This document shows, in pieces, positions 28,713 to 39,500 of a stretch of DNA of 64,000 nt; position 1 is the stretch's first letter, and every line of letters begins with the position of its first letter. Source of the stretch: Variovorax sp. S12S4 (lineage in GTDB: Bacteria > Pseudomonadota > Gammaproteobacteria > Burkholderiales > Burkholderiaceae_C); contig NZ_JALPKR020000002.1 in the NCBI RefSeq assembly GCF_023195515.1, forward strand, positions 1,465,001-1,529,000, given 5' to 3'. A program made the translations under genes and the position numbers. The notes beneath the pieces are model-generated. The model did no database searches and had not been told where the DNA came from. It saw only the letters and a program-made list of their open reading frames with translations.

Positions 28713-28742
28713 CGCCTTCACGCTTTCCATTTTTCGCTTCGT

Positions 28743-29888
28743 TTGGAACGCGCAGAACTCGCAGGCTGGTTGCGGCTTTCACTGACGCCGGGCATCGGCG
28801 ACGGCGCCGCACGCAAGCTTCTTGCGGCCTTCGGGCTGCCCGAGAGCATTTTTGCGCAGCCCGCCGCGGCGCTCCGGCAGGTGGTGTCCCAGGCGCAGGC
28901 CGACGCCTTGCAGCAGCCGCCCAACGGCCTTCAGGCGCAAATCGACTTGACCTGGCAGTGGCTGCAATCCGGCCCGGATGACGGCACCGCCCGCCGTATC
29001 GTGACGCTGGGCGATGCGGGCTATCCGGCGTCGCTGCTCGAAATGGTCGACCCGCCGCTGATGCTCTATGTGCTGGGCGCAGCGGACTTCGACCTGACAC
29101 AGCTCACCAACAGCATTGCGGTAGTGGGCAGCCGTAACCCCACGCCGCAGGGTGCCGCGAATGCGCGCGCCTTTGCACGGGCGCTGGGCGACGCGGGCTT
29201 GCCGGTGATTTCGGGGCTGGCGCTCGGCGTGGACGGCGCCGCGCACCAGGGCGCGCTTGACGCGGCCGGCGATGCGCCCCGGCTCGCGACCGTGGCCATC
29301 GTGGGGACCGGCCTCGACCGCGTCTACCCGGCCCGGCACCGCGACCTGGCGCACCGCATCACGCAGCACGGACTGATCGTGAGCGAGCTGCCGCTCGGCA
29401 CGCCTCCGCTCACGCAGAACTTTCCGAAGCGCAACCGCCTCATTGCCGGCCTGGCACGCGGCACGCTGGTGGTGGAGGCCGCGCTCCAGTCGGGTTCGCT
29501 GATCACGGCTCGCCTGACCTCGGAACAGGGCAAGGAAGTGTTCGCCATTCCGGGCTCGATCCATTCGCCGCAATCGCGGGGCTGCCACGCGCTGATCCGC
29601 CAGGGTGCAAAGCTGGTCGAGTCCGTCAACGACATCATCGAAGAACTGCCCGACCTGCGCGCAGCCAGCGCGAATGCGGGTCTTTTCGGCGATGCGGGCG
29701 CCTCCTCTTCAGCCGCTGAAAATCCGCTGCTCGAGGCCTTGGGCTTCGATCCGGTGAACCTCGACGCCCTCAGCGCACGCACCGGCTGGAGCGCCGCCGA
29801 GCTGCAGGCCAAGATGCTCGAGCTCGAACTCGACGGCCATGTGGCGCGCCTGCCCGGCGGGCTGTTCCAGAGAACGGCGGCGGCTTAG
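28743..29888 (+). CDS. dprA: DNA-processing protein DprA (DNA uptake/RecA loader)
   Basis: A 381-residue protein starting at a TTG (28743). The central Rossmann-like DprA fold is clear (IAVVGSRNPTPQGAANARAF, ISGLALGVDGAAHQGALDAA, GTGLDRVYPARHRDLAH, FPKRNRLIAGLARGTLVVEA, GSLITARLTSEQGKEVFAIP). A C-terminal winged-helix-like domain (about 320-381) completes it. DprA protects incoming single-stranded DNA and loads RecA in natural transformation. It is followed by smg, as in many proteobacteria. Confidence 0.94.
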   Translation: MERAELAGWLRLSLTPGIGDGAARKLLAAFGLPESIFAQPAAALRQVVSQAQADALQQPPNGLQAQIDLTWQWLQSGPDDGTARRIVTLGDAGYPASLLEMVDPPLMLYVLGAADFDLTQLTNSIAVVGSRNPTPQGAANARAFARALGDAGLPVISGLALGVDGAAHQGALDAAGDAPRLATVAIVGTGLDRVYPARHRDLAHRITQHGLIVSELPLGTPPLTQNFPKRNRLIAGLARGTLVVEAALQSGSLITARLTSEQGKEVFAIPGSIHSPQSRGCHALIRQGAKLVESVNDIIEELPDLRAASANAGLFGDAGASSSAAENPLLEALGFDPVNLDALSARTGWSAAELQAKMLELELDGHVARLPGGLFQRTAAA

Positions 29889-29968
29889 TATTTTTCTCCC
29901 CCCAAAAAGGAGGGAAGAAGTGACATGAAGCCCGGGAGCTCGCAACAAGCTTCGGCTATATTGGGCTC

Positions 29969-30487
29969 ATGTTCGAAGTGCTTGTTTTTGTCTACGAAAA
30001 CTATTGGCGCGGCGATGCCTGCCCCGAACCCGGACAACTGGGCCGCAAGCTCAGTGCCCACGGCTTCGAGGCAGAAGAGATCCGCGATGCGCTGCACTGG
30101 CTTGACGGCCTGAGCCTTGCAACCCAAGGCATGCAACTCGAGCGAAGCGCCGATGACGACGCCATTGCCACCGTCACGCTGCGGGGCGCCCCCGAAGCCG
30201 CGCTGCCCCAGTCGAGCAATGCCATGCGGGTGTATTCCCAGGCCGAACAGGAGCACCTGGGCGCCGACTGCCTTGGCTTCATCCGCTTTCTCGAGTCGTC
30301 GAACGTGCTGTCTTGCGGTTTGCGCGAAATCGTCATCGAACGCGCCATGGCCGCACCGGGCGACCCGGTTGCGCTCGACGAACTCAAGATCATCGTGCTG
30401 ATGGTGCACTGGAGCACCGGCATCGAGCCCGACGCGCTGGTGCTCGACGAACTCTGCGAAAGCCGCGAGGGCCGCATCGCGCACTAG
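29969..30487 (+). CDS. smg: Smg-family protein (DUF494)
   Basis: A 172-residue protein with the Smg start MFEVLVFVYENYWRGDACPE and end LDELKIIVLMVHWSTG. Smg lies next to dprA in many beta- and gamma-proteobacteria. Its biochemical role is not settled. It ends 5 bases from the convergent DUF1631 gene with no visible terminator between. Confidence 0.9.
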   Translation: MFEVLVFVYENYWRGDACPEPGQLGRKLSAHGFEAEEIRDALHWLDGLSLATQGMQLERSADDDAIATVTLRGAPEAALPQSSNAMRVYSQAEQEHLGADCLGFIRFLESSNVLSCGLREIVIERAMAAPGDPVALDELKIIVLMVHWSTGIEPDALVLDELCESREGRIAH

Positions 30488-30491
30488 CCGG

Positions 30492-32882
30492 CTAGTTCAG
30501 CAGGCGCTCCGGGTTGGCGTCGAGCTTGGCGAGCGCCTCGCGCGTGGCGCGCACCGTGAGTGTTTCTTCCTCGGCCGGTACCAACAGGCCGGCTTGCAGG
30601 TAGTTGGCCAGCCGGCCGACCTGGATGAGAAAGCTGCGGCCGTCGGCCGAAGCGAACAGGTGCAGCTGCTTGCGGTCGCTGCGCCAGACGAATTGAACCT
30701 GGCTCACGCGGTCGTTGTGGTCGAGCATGAACCAGTTGCCCACCTGGAGTTCGTGTGCCCACTCCAGCATGTCTTCGGCCACAACGGCGCCGGAGGTATC
30801 GGGCACCACCTCGATCGAGGCCGCATCCACGCCGAGCAGCAGCTCGATGCTGTTCGCGTCGAGCGGCAGGTTGGAGGCGCCGCCTTCGTCGCTCACAAAG
30901 TCTTCCAGGTGCGCCAGGCGCTCGGCCATGGCCTCGATCTTGGCGGCGGGAATGGCCTCGGTCTTCGACAGGAAGGCATCGGACAAGGTCGCGCCGATGG
31001 TCTTGATGTGGGCTTCCTGGGGCTCGTCGATGATGCCCAGCAGGTTCATGCCCAGGCGCAGTCGCTGAAGCAGCTGCGGCAGGTCCTGGATCACGCGGGC
31101 GCGGTCGGCGCGGTTGGGCTTGGCGCTCGCGGCCCACACCAGTTCGGAGGCGACGCGCTTGAGCATGACCGTCTGCTCGCCCTGGGCGCCGTAGCGCAGT
31201 GCGGCAATGGCCAGCACCTCGGCCCAGACCTTGAAGAGAAACTCGCGGATCTCGTCGCGCACCGGCATGTCGTTGAGCATCTTGCGCAGCTCGATGGTGT
31301 ACTGGATCGCCATCGTTTCCTTCTGCTCGACCTGCTGCGCCACGCTCATGACACGCTGGGTGGTGTCGCTTTGCGTGAGATAGCGCCCGAGGAACGCGAC
31401 GAACTCGTCGAACACCAGCTTGAAAACGCGCTGCCCGGTCTCGGGGTATTGCTCGATCACCTGCACCACGCGGCGAATTTCGCCTTCGAGCGCACTGCCC
31501 GAAATGGCCGCGGCATCGAAGCCCATCACGCAAGAGCCCATGCGGTCGATCAGCATGCGCGCCGGATGCTGCAGGGTGCCGAAGAACTCGGGCTCGGCAA
31601 TGGCCACGCGCAGCACGGGCATCTGCAGCCGCGCAAACCACACGCGGGCCGAGAAAGGAATGCGCTCCTCCGCGAGGATGGCCTGGAACATGAGCGCCAC
31701 GATCTCGACGGTGGCCTTGTCGGCCGTAGTGGGCGCGCGCTTCTTGATCTCGGCGCTGCGCCGACGCAGATCGACCGACGCCTGCTGGAGCATGGTGGCC
31801 TGGTCGCCGGGGCTGTTCTGCATGTACTGCGTGGCGGCCATCCTGTAGGCGGCTTCGGCATCGGCGATCACGGCTGCAAAGGTGTTGGAAACGGCCCGCG
31901 AAGTGCCGCCACCCCCGCCGGCGCCGCCCGCGGGCGCGCTGCCGTCCGTTCCGGCGACCGACTGCGGCGACGAAGACATGGTGGACTGCATGTCTGCCGC
32001 ACCGATGCGGGCGGCGACAAAGCGCTTGAGGCTGAGCAACGCCGTTTGCGCGCGCTGGCGGGCAAGCAGCAGCGGCGAGCCGCCGGTCGTTGCGAGCGGC
32101 ACCGACGGCGCAAAGCCCCGCGCTTGCGGCGGCGCTTCCGACGAGCCATGGCGCGAGGCGGCACCCGGAGCCTGGCTGGCACCGCCGCCGGCATATGGCG
32201 ACCCGGGCACCGTCGCCGGTCCGCTGGAGCCGCCGGTTCGGCGCACGAAATTCTTGAGATCGATCTCCTCCATCACGCCCTTGGAGACCAGGAACGCGTT
32301 GGCGTCTTCGTAGGCCTTGACGACCGCGCCGACCAGGAGCTGCTGCACGGTGTCCTGCACGCGGGCCCAGAGCGCGCGGCTCAAGCCGGCCGCCAGCCAC
32401 TGGTCCACCAGCAGCTTGGACAGCGCTTCGGGCCTGAGCACGTCATGGGCGTCCAGCTCGGTGGTGCCTTCGAGGTGCTGGATGCGCAGCCGCAGGTCGC
32501 TGAGTTCGAAGCTCGCTTTTTCCTGGATCGCCTGCGCGAGGCGGGACGACAGGATGTTGCTTTCCATCACGTCGTCGCCGATCAGTTCGAGCCGCAGCCC
32601 GCCTGTGGACGATGCGCCGGCCGCCGCACCCGGCGTGTTCACCGACTTGCGCCAGCTGGTCTGGGCCAGCGAAACCCATTGCGTGGCCTGCCCCTGGAAT
32701 GCCACGAAATCGTCACGGCTTTCCTGCATGGCGCGCGCGCTGCCGACTTCCGAAGCCTGCCTGGTCAGGCGGTCCCGGATGGCCTGCGCCAGGGGAACGA
32801 TGACGCTCCCGGTCGCCAGCACGAAACGCTCACGCGTCTCGCGTGCGAGCTGCAAGGAAGAGGCGGACCGCGCAATACTCAT
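30492..32882 (-). CDS. DUF1631 family protein
   Basis: A 796-residue soluble protein, mostly alpha-helical by composition, with a low-complexity Gly/Ser/Pro-rich stretch at about 220-270 and again near 305-325. The long C-terminal part (DRMGSCVMGFDAAAISGSAL, VFDEFVAFLGRYLTQSD, IEAMAERLAHLEDFVSDEGG) fits the DUF1631 family; PilZ-like or cyclic-di-GMP-related roles have been suggested for relatives, but nothing in the sequence proves it. It lies downstream of secF and is convergent with smg. Confidence 0.8.
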   Translation of the reverse strand: MSIARSASSLQLARETRERFVLATGSVIVPLAQAIRDRLTRQASEVGSARAMQESRDDFVAFQGQATQWVSLAQTSWRKSVNTPGAAAGASSTGGLRLELIGDDVMESNILSSRLAQAIQEKASFELSDLRLRIQHLEGTTELDAHDVLRPEALSKLLVDQWLAAGLSRALWARVQDTVQQLLVGAVVKAYEDANAFLVSKGVMEEIDLKNFVRRTGGSSGPATVPGSPYAGGGASQAPGAASRHGSSEAPPQARGFAPSVPLATTGGSPLLLARQRAQTALLSLKRFVAARIGAADMQSTMSSSPQSVAGTDGSAPAGGAGGGGGTSRAVSNTFAAVIADAEAAYRMAATQYMQNSPGDQATMLQQASVDLRRRSAEIKKRAPTTADKATVEIVALMFQAILAEERIPFSARVWFARLQMPVLRVAIAEPEFFGTLQHPARMLIDRMGSCVMGFDAAAISGSALEGEIRRVVQVIEQYPETGQRVFKLVFDEFVAFLGRYLTQSDTTQRVMSVAQQVEQKETMAIQYTIELRKMLNDMPVRDEIREFLFKVWAEVLAIAALRYGAQGEQTVMLKRVASELVWAASAKPNRADRARVIQDLPQLLQRLRLGMNLLGIIDEPQEAHIKTIGATLSDAFLSKTEAIPAAKIEAMAERLAHLEDFVSDEGGASNLPLDANSIELLLGVDAASIEVVPDTSGAVVAEDMLEWAHELQVGNWFMLDHNDRVSQVQFVWRSDRKQLHLFASADGRSFLIQVGRLANYLQAGLLVPAEEETLTVRATREALAKLDANPERLLN

Positions 32883-32944
32883 TGAAAGATCGGGAAGGCC
32901 GGTGAAGCTCTATTCGGCAACAGCCGAGAGCTTGCATCGGGAAA

Positions 32945-32984
32945 AGCAACTGCACAAGTGTGCATCAGCTTCCTTGCAGTTGCT
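32945..32984 (-). terminator. Inverted repeat between secF and the DUF1631 gene, possible terminator
   Basis: Ten-base perfect arms AGCAACTGCA/TGCAGTTGCT flank a 20-base loop. On the minus strand the second arm ends in a run of four T (GCTTTTCCC), which could end the yajC-secD-secF transcript. The long loop makes this weak. Confidence 0.4.
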
Positions 32985-33020
32985 GACTTCCCGCGGCACT
33001 TTCGTTCGGATCCGGTGCCG

Positions 33021-33980
33021 TCAGACCACGGCGCCGGCGTTCGGGTCGTCCTCGGAATCGCCGTCGCGCTTGACCGGGGTGCCCTTGATCAGGTCTTCGC
33101 GCTTGATGCCGAGCCACATGGCGATGGCCGCCGCCACGAAGCACGATGAGTAGATGCCGAAGCAGATGCCGATGGTCAGTGCCAGGGCAAAGTAGTGCAG
33201 CGTCGGGCCGCCGAAGAAGAACATCGAGAGCACCACCAGCTGCGTCGAGCCGTGCGTGATGATGGTCCGGCTGATGGTCGAGGTGATCGCGTTGTCGATG
33301 ATCCCCACCGTGCTCATCTTGCGGTAGCGGCGGAAATTCTCGCGCACCCGGTCGAAGATTACGACCGACTCGTTCACCGAATACCCCAGCACCGCGAGCA
33401 CCGCCGCCAGCACCGCAAGCGAGAACTCCCACTGGAAGAAAGCGAAAAATCCCAGGATGATGACCACGTCGTGCAGGTTGGCCAGCACGGTGGCCACCGC
33501 GAACTTCCATTCGAAGCGCACCGCCAAGTAGATCATGATGCCGATCACCACCATGCCGAGCGCTTTCAGCCCGTTGGTGGTGAGCTCGTCGCCCACCTGC
33601 GGCCCGACGACTTCCAAGCCGCGCTGCGTGGCCGAGGGGTCGACCGACTTGAGCGCCTGCATGACCTGCGCGCTTTGCTGGTCGGAGCTCATGCCCTTTT
33701 GCGCCGGCAGGCGGATCTGCACGTCGCGCGACGTGCCGTAGCTCTGCACTTGCACGTCCGGATAGCCGAGCTTGCTGACGGCCTCGCGCACCTTGCCGAT
33801 GTCGGCGGACTGCTGGTAGGCCACCTCCATCACGGTGCCGCCCGTGAACTCCACCGACAGGTGCAGCCCGCGATGCAGCAGGAAGAACACCGCCAGCGCG
33901 AAGGTGGCAAAGGAAATGATGTTCAGCACCAGTGCATGGCGCATGAACGGGATGGTCTTGTGGATGCGGAAGAATTCCAT
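33021..33980 (-). CDS. secF: Protein translocase subunit SecF
   Basis: A 319-residue inner-membrane protein with six hydrophobic segments and SecF signatures (HRGLHLSVEFTGGTVMEVAY, IMIYLAVRFEWKFAVATVLA, LGYSVNESVVIFDRVRENFR, TISRTIITHGSTQLVVL). Together with SecD and YajC it uses the proton gradient to help SecYEG release exported proteins. It starts 18 bases after secD. Confidence 0.96.
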   Translation of the reverse strand: MEFFRIHKTIPFMRHALVLNIISFATFALAVFFLLHRGLHLSVEFTGGTVMEVAYQQSADIGKVREAVSKLGYPDVQVQSYGTSRDVQIRLPAQKGMSSDQQSAQVMQALKSVDPSATQRGLEVVGPQVGDELTTNGLKALGMVVIGIMIYLAVRFEWKFAVATVLANLHDVVIILGFFAFFQWEFSLAVLAAVLAVLGYSVNESVVIFDRVRENFRRYRKMSTVGIIDNAITSTISRTIITHGSTQLVVLSMFFFGGPTLHYFALALTIGICFGIYSSCFVAAAIAMWLGIKREDLIKGTPVKRDGDSEDDPNAGAVV

Positions 33981-33998
33981 GGCGCTTGTCCTTGACCT

Positions 33999-35882
33999 TT
34001 ACTTGCCGTCAGCCACGGCGGTGCCGTCGGTCTTGGGCCGCCACACGGTGCCGATCGACACCGACTTGAGCTTTTTCTTGTTGCCGTACCAGAAGTTCAC
34101 GAGACCGCGCGAGAAGAACACGGCGGAGAACATCGAGGTGACGATGCCGATGCAGTGCACCACCGCAAAGCCGCGGACAGGGCCCGAGCCGAAGGCCAGC
34201 AACGCAATGCCGGCGATCAGCGTGGTCACGTTGGAGTCCAGAATCGTGCCCCAGGCGCGGTCGTAGCCGGCATGAATGGCGGCCTGCGCCGAGGCGCCGT
34301 TGCGCAGCTCTTCGCGCACGCGCTCGTTGATCAGCACGTTGGAGTCGATCGCCACACCGATGGCCAGCGCCATGGCCGCAATGCCGGGCAGCGTGAGCGT
34401 GGCTTGCAGCATCGAGAGAATGGCCACCAGCAGCATCAGGTTGACGGCCAGCGCAATCGACGAGAACAGGCCGAACAGCGCATAGTAGGCGCACATGAAC
34501 ACCATGATGGCCAGGAAGCCATACATCACGCTCTTGAAGCCCTTTTCGATGTTGTCGGCGCCCAGGCTTGGGCCGATGGTCCGTTCCTGGATGATTTCCA
34601 TCGGCGCGGCCAACGAGCCGGCGCGCAGCAGCAGCGCGAGGTCGGCCGCTTCGGCCACCGTCATCGAGCCCGAAATCTGGAAGCGGTTGCCGAGCTCGCC
34701 GTTGATCGAAGGGGCCGTGAGCACTTCGCCCTTGCCCTTTTCGAAGATCAGCATGGCCATGCGCTTCTTGTAGTTCTCGCGGCTCACGTCGCGCATGATC
34801 CGGCCGCCCTTGGCGTCCATGGTCAGGTCGACCTTCGGCTGGTTGCTCTGCTGGTCGAAGCCGGGCTGCGCGTCGGTGAGGCTTTCGCCGGTGACGAGCA
34901 CCTGCTTCTTCACGATCACCGGGCGGCCGTTGCGCTCGAAGAATTTCTCGGAGCCGAAGGGCACCGGTCCGCCGCTCAGCTCGGCCGCGCGGCCCTCGGC
35001 GCTTTCGTCGACCAGGCGCATTTCGAGCGTAGCGGTGCGGCCCAGGATGTCCTTGGCCTTGGCCGTGTCCTGCACGCCGGGCAACTGCACCACGATGCGG
35101 TCCAGGCCCTGCTGCTGGATCACCGGCTCGGCCACGCCGAGTTCGTTGATCCGGTTGTGCAGCGTGGTGATGTTCTGCTTGAGCGCCGCGTCCTGGAGCC
35201 GGCGCGCGGCCTCGGGCTTGATGGTGGCGGTGAGGCGCCAGTTCGCGCCGTCTTGCGCTTCGGTGGTCGCGAGATCGGGGAACTGGTCCTGGATGAGCTG
35301 CTTGGCCGTTTGCAGCGCCGCCGCGTCGCGGAACGAGACCTCGATGGTCTGGCCGTTGCGGTTCACCGAGGTGCCGCGAATGCCCTTGTCGCGGAAGGTG
35401 GTGCGCAGGTCACCCGCGAACGACTCGGCCTTCTTGTCGATGGCGCCCTTCATGTCGACCTGCAGCAAGAAGTCGACGCCGCCGCGCAAGTCGAGGCCCA
35501 GATACATCGGGAACGCGTGCAGCGACGTGAGCCACGCCGGGGAACGCGAAACCAGGTTCAGCGCCACCACGTAGGGCGGGTCGGACGCATCGGGCACCAG
35601 CGTGCGCTGCAGAACGTCGCGCGCCTTCAGCTGCTCGTCGGGCGTGGCGAAGCGCGCGCGCAGCGAGCCGCCTTCGAGCGTGAGCAGGTCGGGCGTGAGC
35701 CCGGCTGTTTTCAGCGCCTCCTCGACCCGGCCCTGGGTAGCGGCGTCGACCTTGACGGTCGACTTGGCCGCGGACACCTGCACGGCAGGCGCCTCGCCGA
35801 AGAAATTGGGCAGGGAATAGATCAACCCCACAAGCAGCACGATCACGATGATCGCGTACTTCCAGACCGGATAACGGTTCAT
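33999..35882 (-). CDS. secD: Protein translocase subunit SecD
   Basis: A 627-residue inner-membrane protein: TM1 at about 9-27, a large periplasmic region carrying LGLDLRGGVDFLLQVDM, and five C-terminal membrane segments (ADLALLLRAGSLAAPMEI before them, then IEKGFKSVMYGFLAIMVFM, LPGIAAMALAIGVAIDSNVL, NERVREELRNGASAQAA). The order yajC-secD-secF is the standard translocase operon; the normal upstream tgt/queA genes are not here. Confidence 0.97.
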   Translation of the reverse strand: MNRYPVWKYAIIVIVLLVGLIYSLPNFFGEAPAVQVSAAKSTVKVDAATQGRVEEALKTAGLTPDLLTLEGGSLRARFATPDEQLKARDVLQRTLVPDASDPPYVVALNLVSRSPAWLTSLHAFPMYLGLDLRGGVDFLLQVDMKGAIDKKAESFAGDLRTTFRDKGIRGTSVNRNGQTIEVSFRDAAALQTAKQLIQDQFPDLATTEAQDGANWRLTATIKPEAARRLQDAALKQNITTLHNRINELGVAEPVIQQQGLDRIVVQLPGVQDTAKAKDILGRTATLEMRLVDESAEGRAAELSGGPVPFGSEKFFERNGRPVIVKKQVLVTGESLTDAQPGFDQQSNQPKVDLTMDAKGGRIMRDVSRENYKKRMAMLIFEKGKGEVLTAPSINGELGNRFQISGSMTVAEAADLALLLRAGSLAAPMEIIQERTIGPSLGADNIEKGFKSVMYGFLAIMVFMCAYYALFGLFSSIALAVNLMLLVAILSMLQATLTLPGIAAMALAIGVAIDSNVLINERVREELRNGASAQAAIHAGYDRAWGTILDSNVTTLIAGIALLAFGSGPVRGFAVVHCIGIVTSMFSAVFFSRGLVNFWYGNKKKLKSVSIGTVWRPKTDGTAVADGK

Positions 35883-35966
35883 GAGAGAGCGCTTTTCAGA
35901 AACGAAACACGGCGTGACTTGAGGCCTTGCTCCACAAAGCGCAAGGCCGGGCCACGCATTTATTGC

Positions 35967-36299
35967 TTACTTGACGGCGCCCTTGGGCAAGACCTGGACC
36001 ACAGCGCTGCGCTGGATCTTGATCTCCACGCCATTGGCGATCTCGAGGCCGAGGTACTGGTCGCCGAGCGAAGTGATCTTGCCGAGCACGCCGCCGGCCG
36101 TGGCCACCTCGTCACCCTTGGCGAGCGCCTCGATCATGGCGCGGGCTTCTTTCTGGCGCTTCATTTGCGGGCGGATCATCACGAAATACAGCACCACGAA
36201 CATCAGCACCAGGGGCAGCATGCTCCCGAGCGAGGACAACATGTCGCCACCGCCGGAAGCAGCGGGCGCGGTTTGGGCGAAAGCAGAGGAAATGAACAA
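35967..36299 (-). CDS. yajC: Preprotein translocase subunit YajC, TTG start
   Basis: A 110-residue single-span protein (SMLPLVLMFVVLYFVMIRPQ, MKRQKEARAMIEALAKGDEV, ATAGGVLGKITSLGD). The start chosen is a TTG at 36299 with a GGAG ribosome-binding site 6 bases upstream; it gives the usual YajC length. An in-frame ATG at 36401 would add 34 residues lacking homology. YajC binds SecDF. Confidence 0.93.
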   Translation of the reverse strand: MFISSAFAQTAPAASGGGDMLSSLGSMLPLVLMFVVLYFVMIRPQMKRQKEARAMIEALAKGDEVATAGGVLGKITSLGDQYLGLEIANGVEIKIQRSAVVQVLPKGAVK

Positions 36300-36517
36300 G
36301 AGAGTCTCCAGCAGAGAGAAGAGGAATGTCAGAAGCGCGGAACGGGCCCGCGGTTCCGCGGCCCCGTGGAAAAGGCCGCGAGTCAGAGCGTGAAGCGGCA
36401 TCGGCCGCGCACAGCAGCGGGCATTGTATTCGTGGCAATGCCCCGCTCCGCGCGCTTATCCGGCGCGCCGGGCAGGGCTTTCCAGGGCTTGGGGCGCGCG
36501 TCTGGCGCTATCTTTTC

Positions 36518-36551
36518 GGGAGCACAGTACAGCCGGAGGCCGGCTGCTCCC
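36518..36551. repeat. Nested hairpin downstream of the indolepyruvate oxidoreductase gene
   Basis: Outer arms GGGAGCA/TGCTCCC and inner arms AGCCGG/CCGGCT around the loop AGG. It lies 6 bases after the oxidoreductase stop on the minus strand. No T run follows, so it is at most a transcript-end or stability structure. Confidence 0.45.
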
Positions 36552-36556
36552 AAGAA

Positions 36557-39500
36557 TCAGGCCGCCACGCGCTGCGCCGTCTGCGGGTTGCGCCACTTGG
36601 CGAGCAGTTCGCTCCAGCGGGTGCGCGCGGCAGCCAGGTTGCGCTCCTTCACATGGCCGTAGCCGCGAATCTGCTCGGGCAGGCTGGCAATCTCCAGCGC
36701 CAGCGCGTGGTTCTCGGCGCGGAGGCCGGCAATCACCTCTTCGATGCTCGCGCGGTATTCGCCGATGAGCGCGCGCTCGGTCTTGCGCTCTTCGGTGCGG
36801 CCGAAGATGTCCAGGGCCGTGCCGCGCAGGCCCTTGAGCCGGGCCAGCAGCCTGAAGCCGGAGAGCATCCACGGGCCGAATTGCTGCTTCTGCAGCTCGC
36901 CCTTGGTGTTCTTCTTGGCGATGATGGGCGGGGCGAGGTGGTAGTTGAGCTTGAAGTCCTTGCCCATCTCGCCCTCGAACATGCCTTCCACCCGGTCCAG
37001 GAAGCTGCGGTCGGTGTGCAGGCGCGCCACTTCGTACTCGTCCTTGTACGCCATCAGCTTGAACAGGTAGCGGGCGACCGTTTCGGTCAGCGCGGTCTTG
37101 CCCAGCGCCGATTCAGCCTGCTGCACCTTGCCCACGAACTGACGGTATTCGTCGGCATAGGCCGCGTTCTGGTAGCCCGTCAGAAATTCAGCCCGGCGCG
37201 CCACCAGGCTTTCAACGGTTTCGCGCTTCTTGAACTCGATGACCTGGCCGGGGCGCACACGCTTTTGCAGCGCGCCCGGGTTGGCGGCCGCCTGGCGGCC
37301 CCAGGCGAAGGCGGTCTTGTTGTTCTCGACCGCCACGGCGTTGAGTTCGATGGCGCGCAACAGCGACTCGAGCGCCAGCGGGATCCAGCCCTTTTGCCAG
37401 GCAAAGCCCAGCAGCATCGGGTTGGCGTAGAGGCTGTCGCCCATCAGCGTGGTGGCGGCAGCGTCCGCGTCGAAGGTGCCGAGCGCATCGGTGCCCACGA
37501 CGCGTGCGATCTGGTTCGCGCAGTCGTCTTGCGGATTGACCCAGTTGGCGTTGCGCACGAAGGCGGCCGTCGGCGTGCTGTGCGTGTTGAGCGCCACGTG
37601 CGTGCGCCCTTCGCGCATGCGCGCCAGGGTTTCGGCGTTGACGGCCACCAGTGGATCGGCCGCCAGAATGAGGTCGGCCGCGGCGGTGCCGACGCGCGTG
37701 GTGCGAATCGCGTCCTGCGATTCGCCGATGAGCGCATGGCTCCACGTGGCGCCGCCCTTTTGTGCAAGGCCCGCCGCGTCCTGCGTGACGATGCCCTTGC
37801 CCTCGATGTGCGCCGCCATGCCCAGCAACTGGCCAATGGTGATGACGCCCGTGCCGCCCACACCGGCCACCACGATGCCCCACACCTGGTCACGCGCCAG
37901 CACCGGCACGGCCGGGTCGGGCAGCGGGCCGAGTTCGAGCGGCGTATCGGCCTTGTTCTTCGCCTTCTTCTTGAGCTGGCCGCCTTCGACGGTGACGAAG
38001 CTCGGGCAGAAACCCTTGAGGCAGCTCATGTCCTTGTTGCAGCTGCTCTGGTTGACGGTGCGCTTGCGGCCGAATTCGGTTTCGAGCGGCTCCACCGACA
38101 GGCAGTTGCTCTTCACGCTGCAGTCGCCGCAGCCTTCGCAGACCAGGTCGTTGATGACCACGCGCTTGGCCGGATCGACGGCCGTGCCCCGCTTGCGGCG
38201 GCGGCGCTTTTCGGTGGCGCAAGTCTGGTCGTAGATGATGGCAGTGGTGCCCGGAATGGCGCGGAACTCGCGCTGGATGTCGTCCAGCAGGTCGCGGTGC
38301 TTCACCTCGACGTGGTCGCCGGGGATGTTCACGCCCTCGTACTTCTCGGGCTCGTCGGTCACGATGACGACCTTCTTCGCGCCTTCGGCATGCAGGCTTT
38401 CGGCAATCTGCAGCACCGAGTGGCCCTCGGGCCGCTCGCCGACCTGCTGGCCGCCGGTCATGGCCACGGCGTCGTTGTAGAGAATCTTGTAGGTGATGTT
38501 CACGCCCGCCGCGATGCTCTGGCGAATGGCCAGCAGGCCGCTGTGGAAATACGTGCCGTCGCCCAGGTTCGCGAAGATGTGCTGGTCGGTGGTGAAGGGC
38601 TGCTGGCCCACCCATGGCACGCCCTCGCCGCCCATTTGCGTGAAGCCGATGGTGGAGCGGTCCATCCAGGTGGCCATGAAGTGGCAGCCGATGCCGCCCA
38701 TGGCGCGCGAGCCCTCGGGCACCACCGTGCTGGTGTTGTGCGGGCAGCCCGAGCAGAACCACGGCTGGCGGTCGGCGCCTTGCACGCCGCCCACCTTGAG
38801 CGCTTCCATCGAGCGCTCCTTGGCTTCGAGGATGGCGATCTGCGCATCGATGCGCGCATGCATGTCGGCGCCGGCCTGATCCAGGATCCCGAGCTTGCGC
38901 AGGCGCTGGGCAATGGCCTTGGCGATGAGCGCGGGGTTCAGGTCGGCATTTGCGCGCAGCAGCGTGTTGGCGGTGGGGTTGGGCATGGCCCATTCGCCGC
39001 CCGAGAAATCGCCGTCGAGCTCGTTGAACTTGCCGAGCACGTTGGGCCGAACGTCGGCGCGCCAGTTGTAGAGCTCTTCCTTCAGCTGGTATTCGATGAC
39101 CTGGCGCTTCTCCTCGACCACCAGGATTTCCTGCAGGCCGGTGGCAAAGTCGCGCGTGAGCTGCGCCTCCAGGGGCCACACCACCCCCACCTTGTGCAGC
39201 CTGATGCCCAACTGGCGGCAGGTGGCGTCGTCCAGGCCGAGGTCGATCAACGCCTGCCGTGTGTCGTTGTAGGCCTTGCCGCTGGCCATGATGCCGAAGC
39301 GATCGTTCGGGCCTTCGATCACGTTGTGGTTGAGCCGATTGGCGCGGATGTAGGCCAGCGCGGCGTACCACTTGTAGTGCATGAGGCGCGCCTCTTGCTC
39401 GAGCGCATGGTCGGGCCAGCGGATGTGCAGGCCGCCGGGCGGCATCTGGAAATCGGTGGGAATGACGATCTCGACGCGATCCGGATCGATCATGGCCGTG

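Noticed and set aside
30594..32885. A 763-codon open frame on the plus strand
   Set aside because: Antisense to the DUF1631 gene, with His/Arg/Gly-rich composition and no recognisable domain.
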